Shown: one piece after another, positions 1 to 6,172 of the stretch
Layout: each line of letters begins with the position of its first letter
How positions within the stretch are numbered: the stretch's first letter is position 1
DNA from: Prosthecobacter debontii
GTDB taxonomy: Bacteria > Verrucomicrobiota > Verrucomicrobiia > Verrucomicrobiales > Akkermansiaceae
DNA length: 9,776 bases
Assembly: GCA_945885485.1 (NCBI GenBank)
Contig: CAMCYT010000085.1
Span: forward strand, 1-9,776
Direction of reading: 5' to 3'
Program-made: the position numbers and the translations under genes
The notes under the pieces: generated by a model
Told to the model about the DNA's origin: nothing
Seen by the model: only the letters and a program-made list of their open reading frames with translations
Database searches by the model: none

Positions 1-234
1 ACAAGTTATTTCCAAACCGAAGAGTTCACAGTGAAATCAGATCGACCCGTTCCGGTGGAGATCGATGGTGAGTTGTTAGGTCGGTTTGAGGAAGTGCGGT
101 TTCGTGAAACCGCGACGCGGCTTCGTGTGTTGGCGCCGGAGTATCCGTGTGCGACTCCTTTTACCGATGCGGTTAAGTCGCTCTTGCAATGGCCGCCGCG
201 AGGCTATGAAACTCCGGCGATCGAAATCAGGTGA
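1..234 (+). CDS. Diacylglycerol/sphingosine kinase family protein, C-terminal fragment
   Basis: The reading frame is open from the first base to the TGA at 232-234, so only the last 77 residues are visible and the 5' part lies outside the window. The fragment carries the typical C-terminal beta-sandwich signature of the DAGK_cat/LCB5/YegS lipid kinase family: a segment reading PVPVEIDGELLG, then an alternating hydrophobic strand ending RLRVLAP. In this family the protein phosphorylates diacylglycerol or related lipids at the membrane, while the ATP-binding GGDGT motif sits in the missing N-terminal half. A GTG at 31 could open a short reading frame, but the codons before it continue the domain, so it is internal. 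The stop overlaps the GTG start of the next gene, suggesting translational coupling. The family assignment is fairly firm; the substrate cannot be told. Confidence 0.82.
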   Translation, partial: TSYFQTEEFTVKSDRPVPVEIDGELLGRFEEVRFRETATRLRVLAPEYPCATPFTDAVKSLLQWPPRGYETPAIEIR

Positions 235-902
235 CAGAGAAAGTGAAATCAAAATGGTTTATTTGGCTCAAGCGTGTTTTGCTGACGGGCTTGGGATTTT
301 TGTTGTTAGGTATCGCGTTAATTGCGTATGCCTACTACTCTGCGAGTTGGGCTTCCCGTGGAAAACTTTTTGATGATGTGGCCAAGCTTCCCGCTGCAAA
401 AGTGGGGTTGGTGTTTGGAACATCCGATCGCTACAAAGGAAGAGAGAACAAATATTTTCGATATCGGATCAATGCTGCGGTAGAGGTTTGGAAGGCTGGA
501 AAAGTTGAGACGTTGATTGTTTCTGGAGACAACCGCGAAGAAGATTACAATGAACCAAAAAAGATGAAGGTTGCTCTGATTAAAGAGGGAGTTCCCGAAG
601 ATAGGATTGTTTGTGATTACGCCGGCTTAAGAACTTTGGATTCCGTGGTGCGTGCGAACAAGATTTTCGGGGCAAAGAAGATTCTTGTCATTAGTCAGCA
701 GTTTCAAAATGAACGCGCGATCTATCTTGCCCAAGCGAACGGAATGAAGGCATACGGCTACAACGCGCAGGATGTAAATTTCGAAGCAGGTTTCAAAACT
801 AAAGTTCGCGAAATCGGAGCACGTGTGAAGATGTGGTTGGATGTGAATTATCTCGATACCAGACCAACGCATCTCGGGGATAAAGTTCCGTTGCCGGAGT
901 AG
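231..902 (+). CDS. sanA: SanA-like DUF218 inner-membrane protein
   Basis: This 223-residue protein matches the SanA branch of the DUF218 (YdcF-like) family, known in enteric bacteria for vancomycin exclusion at high temperature and a role in envelope integrity; its biochemical activity is not established. A basic N-terminus is followed by one hydrophobic segment (about residues 14-36), so the domain probably faces the periplasm. Family motifs are in order: VFGTSDRY near 61-68, YFRYRINAA near 75-83, SGDN at 98-101, YNEP at 106-109, DYAGLRTLDSVVR at 129-141, and QQFQNERA at 156-163. These agree closely with the SanA core and the length is normal. The start is a GTG whose last two bases plus the next A form the TGA of the upstream lipid-kinase gene, so the two are probably cotranscribed and coupled. 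A tandem heptamer array begins directly after the stop. Confidence 0.9.
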   Translation: MTEKVKSKWFIWLKRVLLTGLGFLLLGIALIAYAYYSASWASRGKLFDDVAKLPAAKVGLVFGTSDRYKGRENKYFRYRINAAVEVWKAGKVETLIVSGDNREEDYNEPKKMKVALIKEGVPEDRIVCDYAGLRTLDSVVRANKIFGAKKILVISQQFQNERAIYLAQANGMKAYGYNAQDVNFEAGFKTKVREIGARVKMWLDVNYLDTRPTHLGDKVPLPE

Positions 903-948
903 TTCTTGGTTCTTGGTTCTTGGTTCTTGGTTCTTGGTTCTTGGTTCT
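903..948 (+). repeat. Tandem heptamer array, TTCTTGG x 6.6
   Basis: Six perfect head-to-tail copies of the heptamer TTCTTGG occupy 903-944, with a partial copy (TTCT) to 948. The array starts on the base after the sanA stop codon. On the opposite strand the unit reads GAACCAA, resembling in period and leading GA the other heptamer tracts in this window. The copies are identical, so the array is likely young and variable in length. Confidence 0.95.
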
Positions 949-1036
949 CCGCTGTCTTCACTTGCGAAAATCCCGCGATGGGTTTACACGGTTCTCGCTG
1001 TTTGGTAGCTGTTCATCATTTTAAATCCTTATCACC

Positions 1037-2110
1037 ATGTCTGAATTTTTGACTGTCGCCCGTGAAGCTCACGACTCTCTTGTCATCGCCGCCTACAAAT
1101 CCCGTGGTTTCACGGAAGAAGAAGCGGTGCTTGGAACTAAACTCGCCGCAGAGGCTGCGCGTCACGGGATCCGCACTCATCATGCGCTCAAAGCTCTTCA
1201 CCTCGATCATTTGTTTGGTTCCGCAACCGGTGGCTGCGTGCCAGGTGCTGAAATCGAAGTTTTGCCTTCCCGTTTTCCTGCCTCTGAAATCTGGAATGCG
1301 AACAAAAAACTTGGTCAAGCAGTGGCATACCGTGCGATCGATCGCGCGATCGAACTCGCGGATCAATACGGCATCGCGCAGATCTCCGTGGACAATTCCT
1401 TCCATTATCTCTGGGGTGGCGGCTATGTGATGGAAGCAGCGGAGCGCGGCTATTTCGCCTACACCAATTGCACTTCTACGCTCGCCGAAGTGGTGCCGTT
1501 CGGTGGAAAATTCCCAACTCTTGGAACCAACCCGCATTCATGGGGCATTCCTTCCCAAGCTGCCAACGGTTTCCCCATCGTCATGGATTGGGCAACATCG
1601 ACTGTGGCGATGGGTCGCGTCCAAGCTCTCAAACGCGAAGGCAAACAACTCCCTCCGGGCGCGGCGGTCGATAAGAACGGCCAACCCACTACCGATCCTC
1701 ATGAGGTCGTCGCCTTGCTGCCTTTTGGGGGTCACAAAGGTTACGGGATGTGTTTGTTGAACGAAATTTTCGGCGGACTGATCGGTGGATCGATCCCCAC
1801 GATCCGCGGACGTCAAGTCGCTGACAAAGAGGAAAAAACCACCACGGTGTTCTATTTCCACGTCATTCATCCGGATGCGATTTCTGGTAGAAACTTTGCG
1901 AAAGGTCGCAGCCAAATCGACAATCTCAAAGCGGTGTTAGATGATATCCTCGGTCACGGCAATGACAACGCGATGTTGCCCGGCCAAATCGAAGCCAATG
2001 CCCGCAAAGCATCCGATGCGGCAGGCGGCTTGCATTTCACCCCAGCAGAAATCGCCGAGTTCAACGAACTCGCCCGTGAATTAGGCGTGGCGGAGTTGGT
2101 TGGGAAGTGA
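1037..2110 (+). CDS. Ldh_2 family (malate/L-lactate dehydrogenase-like) NAD(P)-dependent oxidoreductase
   Basis: The 357-residue protein belongs to the Ldh_2 family of NAD(P)-dependent dehydrogenases, which reduce 2-oxoacids or cyclic imines (malate, L-lactate, sulfolactate, ureidoglycolate and piperideine carboxylate enzymes are known members). Visible family features in order are an N-terminal helical cap with ARHGIRTHH at 41-49, a conserved VDNSFHYLWGG stretch at 118-128 whose His is expected in the active site, FPTLGTNPHSWGIP at 159-172, MDWATSTVAMGRV at 183-195, a DKNGQPTTDP segment at 212-221, and LPFGGHKGYGM at 228-238. Length is typical for the family. The fold does not contain a Rossmann domain, so no GxGxxG is expected. 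The substrate cannot be assigned. No Shine-Dalgarno sequence precedes the ATG. The gene appears to stand alone, with a heptamer array upstream and a palindrome pair downstream facing efp. Confidence 0.9.
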   Translation: MSEFLTVAREAHDSLVIAAYKSRGFTEEEAVLGTKLAAEAARHGIRTHHALKALHLDHLFGSATGGCVPGAEIEVLPSRFPASEIWNANKKLGQAVAYRAIDRAIELADQYGIAQISVDNSFHYLWGGGYVMEAAERGYFAYTNCTSTLAEVVPFGGKFPTLGTNPHSWGIPSQAANGFPIVMDWATSTVAMGRVQALKREGKQLPPGAAVDKNGQPTTDPHEVVALLPFGGHKGYGMCLLNEIFGGLIGGSIPTIRGRQVADKEEKTTTVFYFHVIHPDAISGRNFAKGRSQIDNLKAVLDDILGHGNDNAMLPGQIEANARKASDAAGGLHFTPAEIAEFNELARELGVAELVGK

Positions 2111-2124
2111 GGATTGCTCGGTGG

Positions 2125-2197
2125 GGTCATTTTGACAAAATGACCGACCAGGTCGGATGTTTTCACGCAAGCTGGCGGTCGTTTTATCAAAATGACC
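2125..2197. repeat. Inverted pair of palindromic repeats between convergent genes (REP/BIME-like)
   Basis: Copy 1 (2125-2145) is a perfect interrupted palindrome with 10-base arms GGTCATTTTG and CAAAATGACC around one A. Copy 2 (2177-2197) is the same 21-base element in the opposite orientation; its reverse complement differs from copy 1 at only two positions. Just after copy 1 there is a second small palindrome, CCGACC-A-GGTCGG (2144-2156). The pair lies in the 98-bp gap between the convergent ldh-like gene and efp. It could act as a bidirectional transcription barrier, but the stems are A/T-rich at the centre and lack a clean U-tract, so this is not a textbook terminator. Confidence 0.8.
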
Positions 2198-2208
2198 CTA
2201 CCATACAC

Positions 2209-2778
2209 TTAATCGTTCGAGCGGCCTTGGTAGCTACCGTCTTCGGTTTTAACGAGAATGCGCTCACCTTGGTTGATGAACAGCGGAACGTTGACGTTCA
2301 GGCCGGTCGACATCGTGGCGGGTTTGTAAACGTTGTTGGCGGAATCGCCTTTCACGCCTTCGGATGATTCCGCGACGGTCATGACCATGGTGAGTGGAAG
2401 CTCGATGCTGACCACTAATCCATCGGCGATAAGAAGGGTGTAAAGCTGACCTTCGATGAGGTAGTTTTTCACGGTATCGATGAGGTCTGCGTAAACGACC
2501 ATGTCATCATAAGTTTCCGGATGCAGGAAGTGATAGCCCTCGGTGTCTTTGTAGGAATACTCGTGAGCGATTTTTTCAAGATGAACCCCTTCGACCGAAT
2601 CGTTCGACGTCAAACGGAGGTTGGAAACTTTCTTGGTGGCGACGCTACGGATCGACATCTGAACATAAGAAGCCATCCGAGGAGGGGTTTTGAGCTCGTG
2701 TTCGATAACGACGCAGACTTCGTTGTTGTGACGGACTGCATGTCCTTTGCGGAGGGTGATTACGTTGACGCTGGCCAT
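2209..2778 (-). CDS. efp: Elongation factor P with Arg at the modification loop
   Basis: This 189-residue protein is a full-length EF-P, the translation factor that binds the ribosome E site and promotes peptide-bond formation at consecutive prolines. The N-terminal KOW-like domain, two OB domains and the conserved C-terminal block (KPATMSTGLNVNVPLFINQGE near 152-172, then DGSYQGR) are all present. In most EF-Ps the tip of the first domain carries a Lys in a PGKG context that is modified. Here the loop reads ELKTPPRMASY, placing Arg34 at that position with two prolines before it. Arg-type EF-Ps are known in pseudomonads (Arg rhamnosylated by EarP) and in EfpL/YeiP. This one lacks the YeiP-type longer loop and is otherwise canonical. 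It is transcribed away from nuoD and towards the ldh-like gene. No Shine-Dalgarno sequence precedes the ATG. Confidence 0.95.
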   Translation of the reverse strand: MASVNVITLRKGHAVRHNNEVCVVIEHELKTPPRMASYVQMSIRSVATKKVSNLRLTSNDSVEGVHLEKIAHEYSYKDTEGYHFLHPETYDDMVVYADLIDTVKNYLIEGQLYTLLIADGLVVSIELPLTMVMTVAESSEGVKGDSANNVYKPATMSTGLNVNVPLFINQGERILVKTEDGSYQGRSND

Positions 2779-2836
2779 AATTGTGTGCGGAGTGGGTAAG
2801 GGGTCGCGCAGGGATTGGCAAGGGATTTTCCGTGGC

Positions 2837-2853
2837 GGCGGATTTCATCCGCC
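2837..2853 (-). promoter_or_regulatory. Hairpin in the efp leader
   Basis: GGCGGAT and ATCCGCC form a perfect 7-bp stem around a 3-base loop. On the efp strand it lies about 60-75 bases before the start codon, so it would be inside the efp mRNA leader if transcription begins near 2890. No U-tract follows, so termination is unlikely. It may be a leader structure or a dispersed extragenic palindrome. Confidence 0.5.
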
Positions 2854-2897
2854 ATGCTGATCCTGTTTTATTGGCTGGCGAGGGGGAGATTGGGACT

Positions 2898-2928
2898 TTT
2901 ATAGGGGGTTTTTTCATTCAAAAATCAA
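2898..2928 (-). promoter_or_regulatory. Possible efp promoter
   Basis: Read on the minus strand, TATAAA (2903 to 2898) resembles a -10 box and TTGATT (2928 to 2923) resembles a -35 box, with a 19-base spacer, longer than ideal. The -35-like element lies inside the left arm of the heptamer repeat. This is only a pattern match, in a phylum whose promoters are poorly characterised. Confidence 0.25.
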
Positions 2929-3029
2929 ACCTCAACAATCATCAATCGTAAATCAAACCGAATGACCAGAACGCACCGCTCAAAATCGATTTCCGATTGA
3001 TGATTGACGATTTTTGATTTTTGATTTGG
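2920..3029. repeat. Degenerate heptamer repeat in two opposed arms
   Basis: The right arm (2988-3029) is six consecutive 7-base units all beginning GATT, with variable last three bases (for example GATTGAT and GATTTTT). The left arm (2920-2954) is five consecutive 7-base units, four ending in ATC and one in CTC, which are the same repeat on the other strand; one further such unit (CAAAATC, 2981-2987) abuts the right arm. Only 26 bases (2955-2980) between the arms fall outside the pattern. The arms could pair into a long imperfect hairpin, best over the shared segment CAATCATCAATC (2936-2947) and its complement starting at 2995. Confidence 0.8.
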
Positions 3030-3165
3030 AAGAGATCGCCGATTCTATGGGCTACATCGCCCGCATTTCACGGGATTGGTGGTTAAAAGCAAATTTTTGG
3101 CAAAAAACTGACAAAGCCCTTGCGATAGTGGGGGGTTTGGGTGCTTATTCGCTGCGCGCGAACGT

Positions 3166-4422
3166 ATGAGTATTTCCACCGAATATGAGTCTCCTGACAC
3201 GCTTGGCAAAGCAGCCAAAGCGGTCGAATCCTACCATGACCAAACTGACGATCTCGTCGGTGAGCGAATGGTGCTGAATATGGGGCCTTCCCATCCCGCC
3301 ACTCACGGAGTGTTGCGGTTGATTCTAGAGCTCGATGGAGAGGTGATTCATTCGGCTGATCCAGATGTGGGCTTCCTGCATCGGGGTGACGAAAAGATTG
3401 CTGAGAACATGCATTACAACCAGTTCGTGCCTTACACGGATCGCTTGGACTACCTTGCCCCGCTTGCGAATAACGTGGCGTATGCGTGTGCGGTTGAGAA
3501 ATTGATGGGCTGGGAACTTCCACCGCGCGGTCAGGCACTGCGGGTTCTTTGCTGTGAGTTGGCGCGTATTTCCGCACACATGCTCGGGGTCGGTGTTTGC
3601 GCGATGGACGTCGGGGCGATGACGGTTTTTCTCTACACGTTCACGGAGCGCGAAAAAGTTTACAACCTCTGCGAGCAGCTCACGGGTGCACGTTTCACGA
3701 CCTCTTACACACGGGTCGGAGGACAAGTGCGTGACATGCCACCGGGCTTCGATGCGGCGGTTAGAACTTTCCTCACCGAGTGTGAAGTGGCGATTGGCGA
3801 AATTTCCAAACTTCTCGATAACAACAAGATTTTCCGTGATCGCATGGTCGACATCGGGGTGATCACTCGTGAATCGGCGATTTCCTTCGGTATGACTGGG
3901 CCGAACCTGCGTGCTTCCGGTGTTGATAGGGACCTGCGGAAAAACAGTCCGTATCTGGGCTACGAGAAATATGATTTTGATATTCCGATCGCTGATGAAG
4001 GCGATTGCTTTGCGCGCTACTTGATCCGGATGGAGGAGATGCGTCAGTCGATACGGATTTGCCGTCAGGTGTTAGATACCATGCCGGATGGTCCAGTGAA
4101 CGTCGCGGATTCAAAAGGAATGCTACCGAACAAAGAGAGGGTGATGATGTCGATGGAGGAGTTAATTCACCATTTCATCATCGCGACCCAGGGCATCAAC
4201 GCGCCAGAAGGTGAAGTTTATTTCGCTGCGGAAAACCCGAAAGGTGAGCTTGGCTTTTACATTCATTCCAAAGGCGGCGGCGTGCCAAATCGACTAAAAA
4301 TACGCAGCCCCTCGTATTGCAATCTTTCGATTGTTTCCAAGCTGCTTCCAGGCCACATGGTTTCTGATATCCCAGCAATTTTAGGCTCTCTGGATTTTGT
4401 GATGGGAGAGTGCGATAGATAA
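3166..4422 (+). CDS. nuoD: NADH-quinone oxidoreductase subunit D (complex I 49-kDa homologue)
   Basis: The 418-residue protein is a complete NuoD, the peripheral-arm subunit of respiratory complex I that forms much of the quinone-binding cavity together with NuoB. Diagnostic motifs are NMGPSHPATHG at 38-48 (the quinone-site His loop), DVGFLHRGDEKIAE at 67-80, YTDRLDYL at 90-97 (with the conserved Tyr that faces the quinone headgroup), TGARFTTSYTRVGG at 173-186, LRASGVDRDLRK at 248-259, and a C-terminus of LDFVMGECDR. The GECDR ending is a small variant of the common GEVDR. The first 30 residues are a less conserved N-terminal extension. No nuoA, nuoB or nuoC lies upstream; efp is divergent there, so this gene opens its own transcription unit. 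The next gene begins 18 bases after the stop and is not a nuo gene. Confidence 0.97.
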   Translation: MSISTEYESPDTLGKAAKAVESYHDQTDDLVGERMVLNMGPSHPATHGVLRLILELDGEVIHSADPDVGFLHRGDEKIAENMHYNQFVPYTDRLDYLAPLANNVAYACAVEKLMGWELPPRGQALRVLCCELARISAHMLGVGVCAMDVGAMTVFLYTFTEREKVYNLCEQLTGARFTTSYTRVGGQVRDMPPGFDAAVRTFLTECEVAIGEISKLLDNNKIFRDRMVDIGVITRESAISFGMTGPNLRASGVDRDLRKNSPYLGYEKYDFDIPIADEGDCFARYLIRMEEMRQSIRICRQVLDTMPDGPVNVADSKGMLPNKERVMMSMEELIHHFIIATQGINAPEGEVYFAAENPKGELGFYIHSKGGGVPNRLKIRSPSYCNLSIVSKLLPGHMVSDIPAILGSLDFVMGECDR

Positions 4423-4440
4423 TTTTTAATTACTGAGATA

Positions 4441-5097
4441 ATGAAGACTCCCCTTGTTATTTTAGCTTCCGTGGCGCTGGCGCTTCCATCTTCTGCAGCG
4501 TTCGCAACATGGACGAATCAAGAAGGGAAATCCCTCGAGATGGAGCTAGTCGAAGTGACTGCCGAAGGCGATGAAACTGTGGGCGTGTTTGTGATGCGTA
4601 ATGGGAAAAAAGCTATCCTCAAGAAGTCCACGCTCAGTGAAGAAAGCGCTAAGCAGTTTGACGCGCTTACTCCAAGTTCCAGTGTCTTTGATGTTGTGAT
4701 GAATGGAAATTTGGTGATCCTCGATGGGGAAAAATTTAAGGATCACAAACTGACCAAGAGGCCGAAAAAGTATTACGTTTTTTATTACACCGCTTCGTGG
4801 TGTGGCCCGTGCAAAGCATTCACTCCTCAGCTCATCAAGTTTTACAATGAGCATAAGACCGAAAATTTCGAGATCGTTTTGATTAGTTCAGATAGCGATG
4901 TAAAATCCATGGAAAGCTACGCGGCAAAAAACAAAATGCCATGGCCGCAATTGAAGTTTGATCAACTCGCTACTTTCAAAGGTAAATTCAATCACGGAGT
5001 CAGTGGGATTCCATCAGTCATTGTTTGCGATCTTAAGGGTAATATCGTCACGAGAGATGGACGCGATCTAGCTGCCCTTGAACAACTTGTTAAATAA
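4441..5097 (+). CDS. Exported thioredoxin-like (nucleoredoxin-type) protein with SHD1-like N-terminus
   Basis: This 218-residue protein has a clear Sec signal peptide (basic MK start, hydrophobic core, predicted cleavage after AFA near residue 22), so it should act outside the cytoplasm. Residues 23-75 (WTNQEGKSLEMELVEV..., ending LSEESAKQF) resemble the SHD1-like segment common at the N-terminus of exported planctomycete and verrucomicrobial proteins. Residues 95-218 form a thioredoxin fold of the Thioredoxin_8/nucleoredoxin type, with the active site ASWCGPCKAFTPQL at 118-131 and a cis-Pro loop SGIPSV at 188-193. Both catalytic cysteines (121, 124) are intact, so disulfide reduction or exchange is expected. 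The gene is sandwiched between nuoD (18-bp gap) and nuoE (3-bp gap), and is almost certainly cotranscribed with them. Its partner is unknown; a cytochrome-c-maturation or TlpA-like role is possible. Confidence 0.88.
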   Translation: MKTPLVILASVALALPSSAAFATWTNQEGKSLEMELVEVTAEGDETVGVFVMRNGKKAILKKSTLSEESAKQFDALTPSSSVFDVVMNGNLVILDGEKFKDHKLTKRPKKYYVFYYTASWCGPCKAFTPQLIKFYNEHKTENFEIVLISSDSDVKSMESYAAKNKMPWPQLKFDQLATFKGKFNHGVSGIPSVIVCDLKGNIVTRDGRDLAALEQLVK

Positions 5098-5100
5098 TCT

Positions 5101-5649
5101 ATGTCAGCCGTATCTTCCGTCAGCCACGAAACATCTGTGAGTCCGTATTTTCCACCATTCGCCATTAGTCCGGAATTAGAAACCGAGGCCGATGAGCGCA
5201 TTTCCCATTACAGCGAGAGCAAGCGTTCAGCGGTGTTGCCGTTGTTGCATATTGTGCAACACAAGTTCGGCTTCATCTCAGAGGAAGCGATCGATTGGGT
5301 GGCGGCGAAGTTGGATCTTGAACCGATCAAAGTGCTTGAGGTCGTGACATTTTATCCAGGATTCCGTCAGTATGCTCCGGGTAAATATCATATCCGCGTT
5401 TGCCGAACCTTGTCCTGTGCTTTAGGCGGCAGTGCCGAGTTGATGGATGATCTCTGCAAAGAGTTCGGCATCGATCGCACGGCAGCGGATCCGCATCATC
5501 ACCCGATTAGCGTTTCACCATGCGGTAAATATTCCGTAGAGTTCGCTGAGTGCTTGGCGTCTTGCGGGACCGCTCCGGTTTGCTTGGTGAACGATGATTT
5601 TTACGAGGCGGTCGATGTCGCGAAAGTCAAAGGGGCTTGTGGAGAATAG
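5101..5649 (+). CDS. nuoE: NADH-quinone oxidoreductase subunit E (complex I 24-kDa homologue)
   Basis: The 182-residue protein is NuoE, the [2Fe-2S] (N1a) subunit of the NADH-oxidising module that partners with NuoF. The four cluster ligands are visible in the family spacing: CRTLSC gives Cys101 and Cys106, and CLASC gives Cys151 and Cys155, followed by the usual GTAPVCLVND stretch. The N-terminal helical domain has the expected KRSAVLPLLHIVQHKFG (41-57) and VVTFYPGF (81-88) motifs. Length is at the upper end of normal because of about 30 extra residues at the N-terminus. It starts three bases after the stop of the thioredoxin-like gene. No nuoF follows: the next gene is convergent, with its stop codon one base away, so the nuo segment ends here. 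Confidence 0.96.
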   Translation: MSAVSSVSHETSVSPYFPPFAISPELETEADERISHYSESKRSAVLPLLHIVQHKFGFISEEAIDWVAAKLDLEPIKVLEVVTFYPGFRQYAPGKYHIRVCRTLSCALGGSAELMDDLCKEFGIDRTAADPHHHPISVSPCGKYSVEFAECLASCGTAPVCLVNDDFYEAVDVAKVKGACGE

Positions 5650-5650
5650 A

Positions 5651-6154
5651 TTAACGTTGGTTCCATGGGGCTTTGGCGAGCAACATGCCCATCCCACACC
5701 AATCGGTGATACCAGCGAAGGTCAGGCCGGCGCCGACAAATGCAGCGATTCCGTAGTAGTAGGGATGAACCCATGTCCCAAGAATGACACCGGTTAAAAC
5801 CAACAAGCCCGCGGCAATCCTAACTTGTCGCTCAAGTGAGATCGCAGATTTTCCGCGGACGACTGGAAGTCCCGTTTGTTCCCATGCACCGATGCCACCC
5901 TCCAATACGGCGAAAAGTTTACAACCGGAGGACTGGAGTTGTTGTTGGGCTTTTGTTGCACGGCCCCCAGAGCGACACACGATGACGCGCTCAATGCCAT
6001 CGCTTTTCAAGCGCTCAGCATCCAAGCGATCCAGTGGCATGAGCTCGGATCCAGCGATGTGAACGGCGTTAAACTCGACGGGAGAGCGAACATCGAGAAT
6101 TTTCACATGACCTTGATCGAGCTTGGCTTGGAGTTGTTCGGGGCTGATTTTCAT
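5651..6154 (-). CDS. YgaP-like membrane rhodanese (sulfurtransferase)
   Basis: A 167-residue protein combines a rhodanese domain (about 1-100) with a two-helix membrane domain of the YgaP/DUF2892 type (about 108-155). The rhodanese part shows ILDVRSPVEFNAVHIAGS (19-36), the active-site loop CRSGGRA with Cys60, and VLEGGIGAWEQTGLPV (83-98). The membrane part begins ISLERQVRIAAGLLVL and contains the characteristic ITDWCGMGMLLAKAPWN near the end. YgaP moves sulfane sulfur at the inner membrane, with the domain facing the cytoplasm. The ATG at 6154 was chosen, giving a start at MKISPEQ; a TTG at 6172 in the same frame would add six residues but is a weaker start. It lies 18 bases after the stop of the upstream lipoprotein gene, so the two probably form an operon. 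It ends one base from the nuoE stop. Confidence 0.9.
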   Translation of the reverse strand: MKISPEQLQAKLDQGHVKILDVRSPVEFNAVHIAGSELMPLDRLDAERLKSDGIERVIVCRSGGRATKAQQQLQSSGCKLFAVLEGGIGAWEQTGLPVVRGKSAISLERQVRIAAGLLVLTGVILGTWVHPYYYGIAAFVGAGLTFAGITDWCGMGMLLAKAPWNQR

Positions 6155-6172
6155 AGGCGAATATACACACAA

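Larger units (their letters stand above)
2779..3165. other. Divergent intergenic region between efp and nuoD
   Basis: This 387-bp stretch has no supportable gene and must contain the promoters for both efp (leftward) and nuoD (rightward). It holds a hairpin in the efp leader (2837-2853), a possible efp promoter (2898-2928) and a large two-armed heptamer repeat (2920-3029). The roughly 135 bases between the repeat and the nuoD start contain no convincing promoter hexamer pair. A TTGCGA at 3120-3125 is the nearest -35-like sequence, but no good -10 follows. Confidence 0.7.

Noticed and set aside
1339..1352. Palindrome CGATCGCGCGATCG inside the ldh-like gene, next to further GATCG repeats
   Set aside because: It lies in well-conserved coding sequence (AIDRAIE) and follows from the codons for Ala-Ile-Asp-Arg; no sign of an independent element.
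1016..1537. 173-codon open frame on the minus strand opposite the ldh-like gene
   Set aside because: It is antisense to a clear Ldh_2 gene, and its translation has the composition of a shadow frame with no recognisable domain.
2107..2367. 86-codon plus-strand frame starting in the ldh stop region
   Set aside because: It runs through the palindromic repeats and antisense to the conserved C-terminus of efp.
3097..3150. TTGGCA, CTGACA and TTGCGA upstream of nuoD as -35 boxes
   Set aside because: None has a recognisable -10 box at 16-18 bases, so no promoter is called.
3083..3577. 164-codon minus-strand open frame over the start of nuoD
   Set aside because: It overlaps the conserved quinone-site coding region of nuoD; its His/Pro/Ser/Arg-rich translation is typical of antisense frames.
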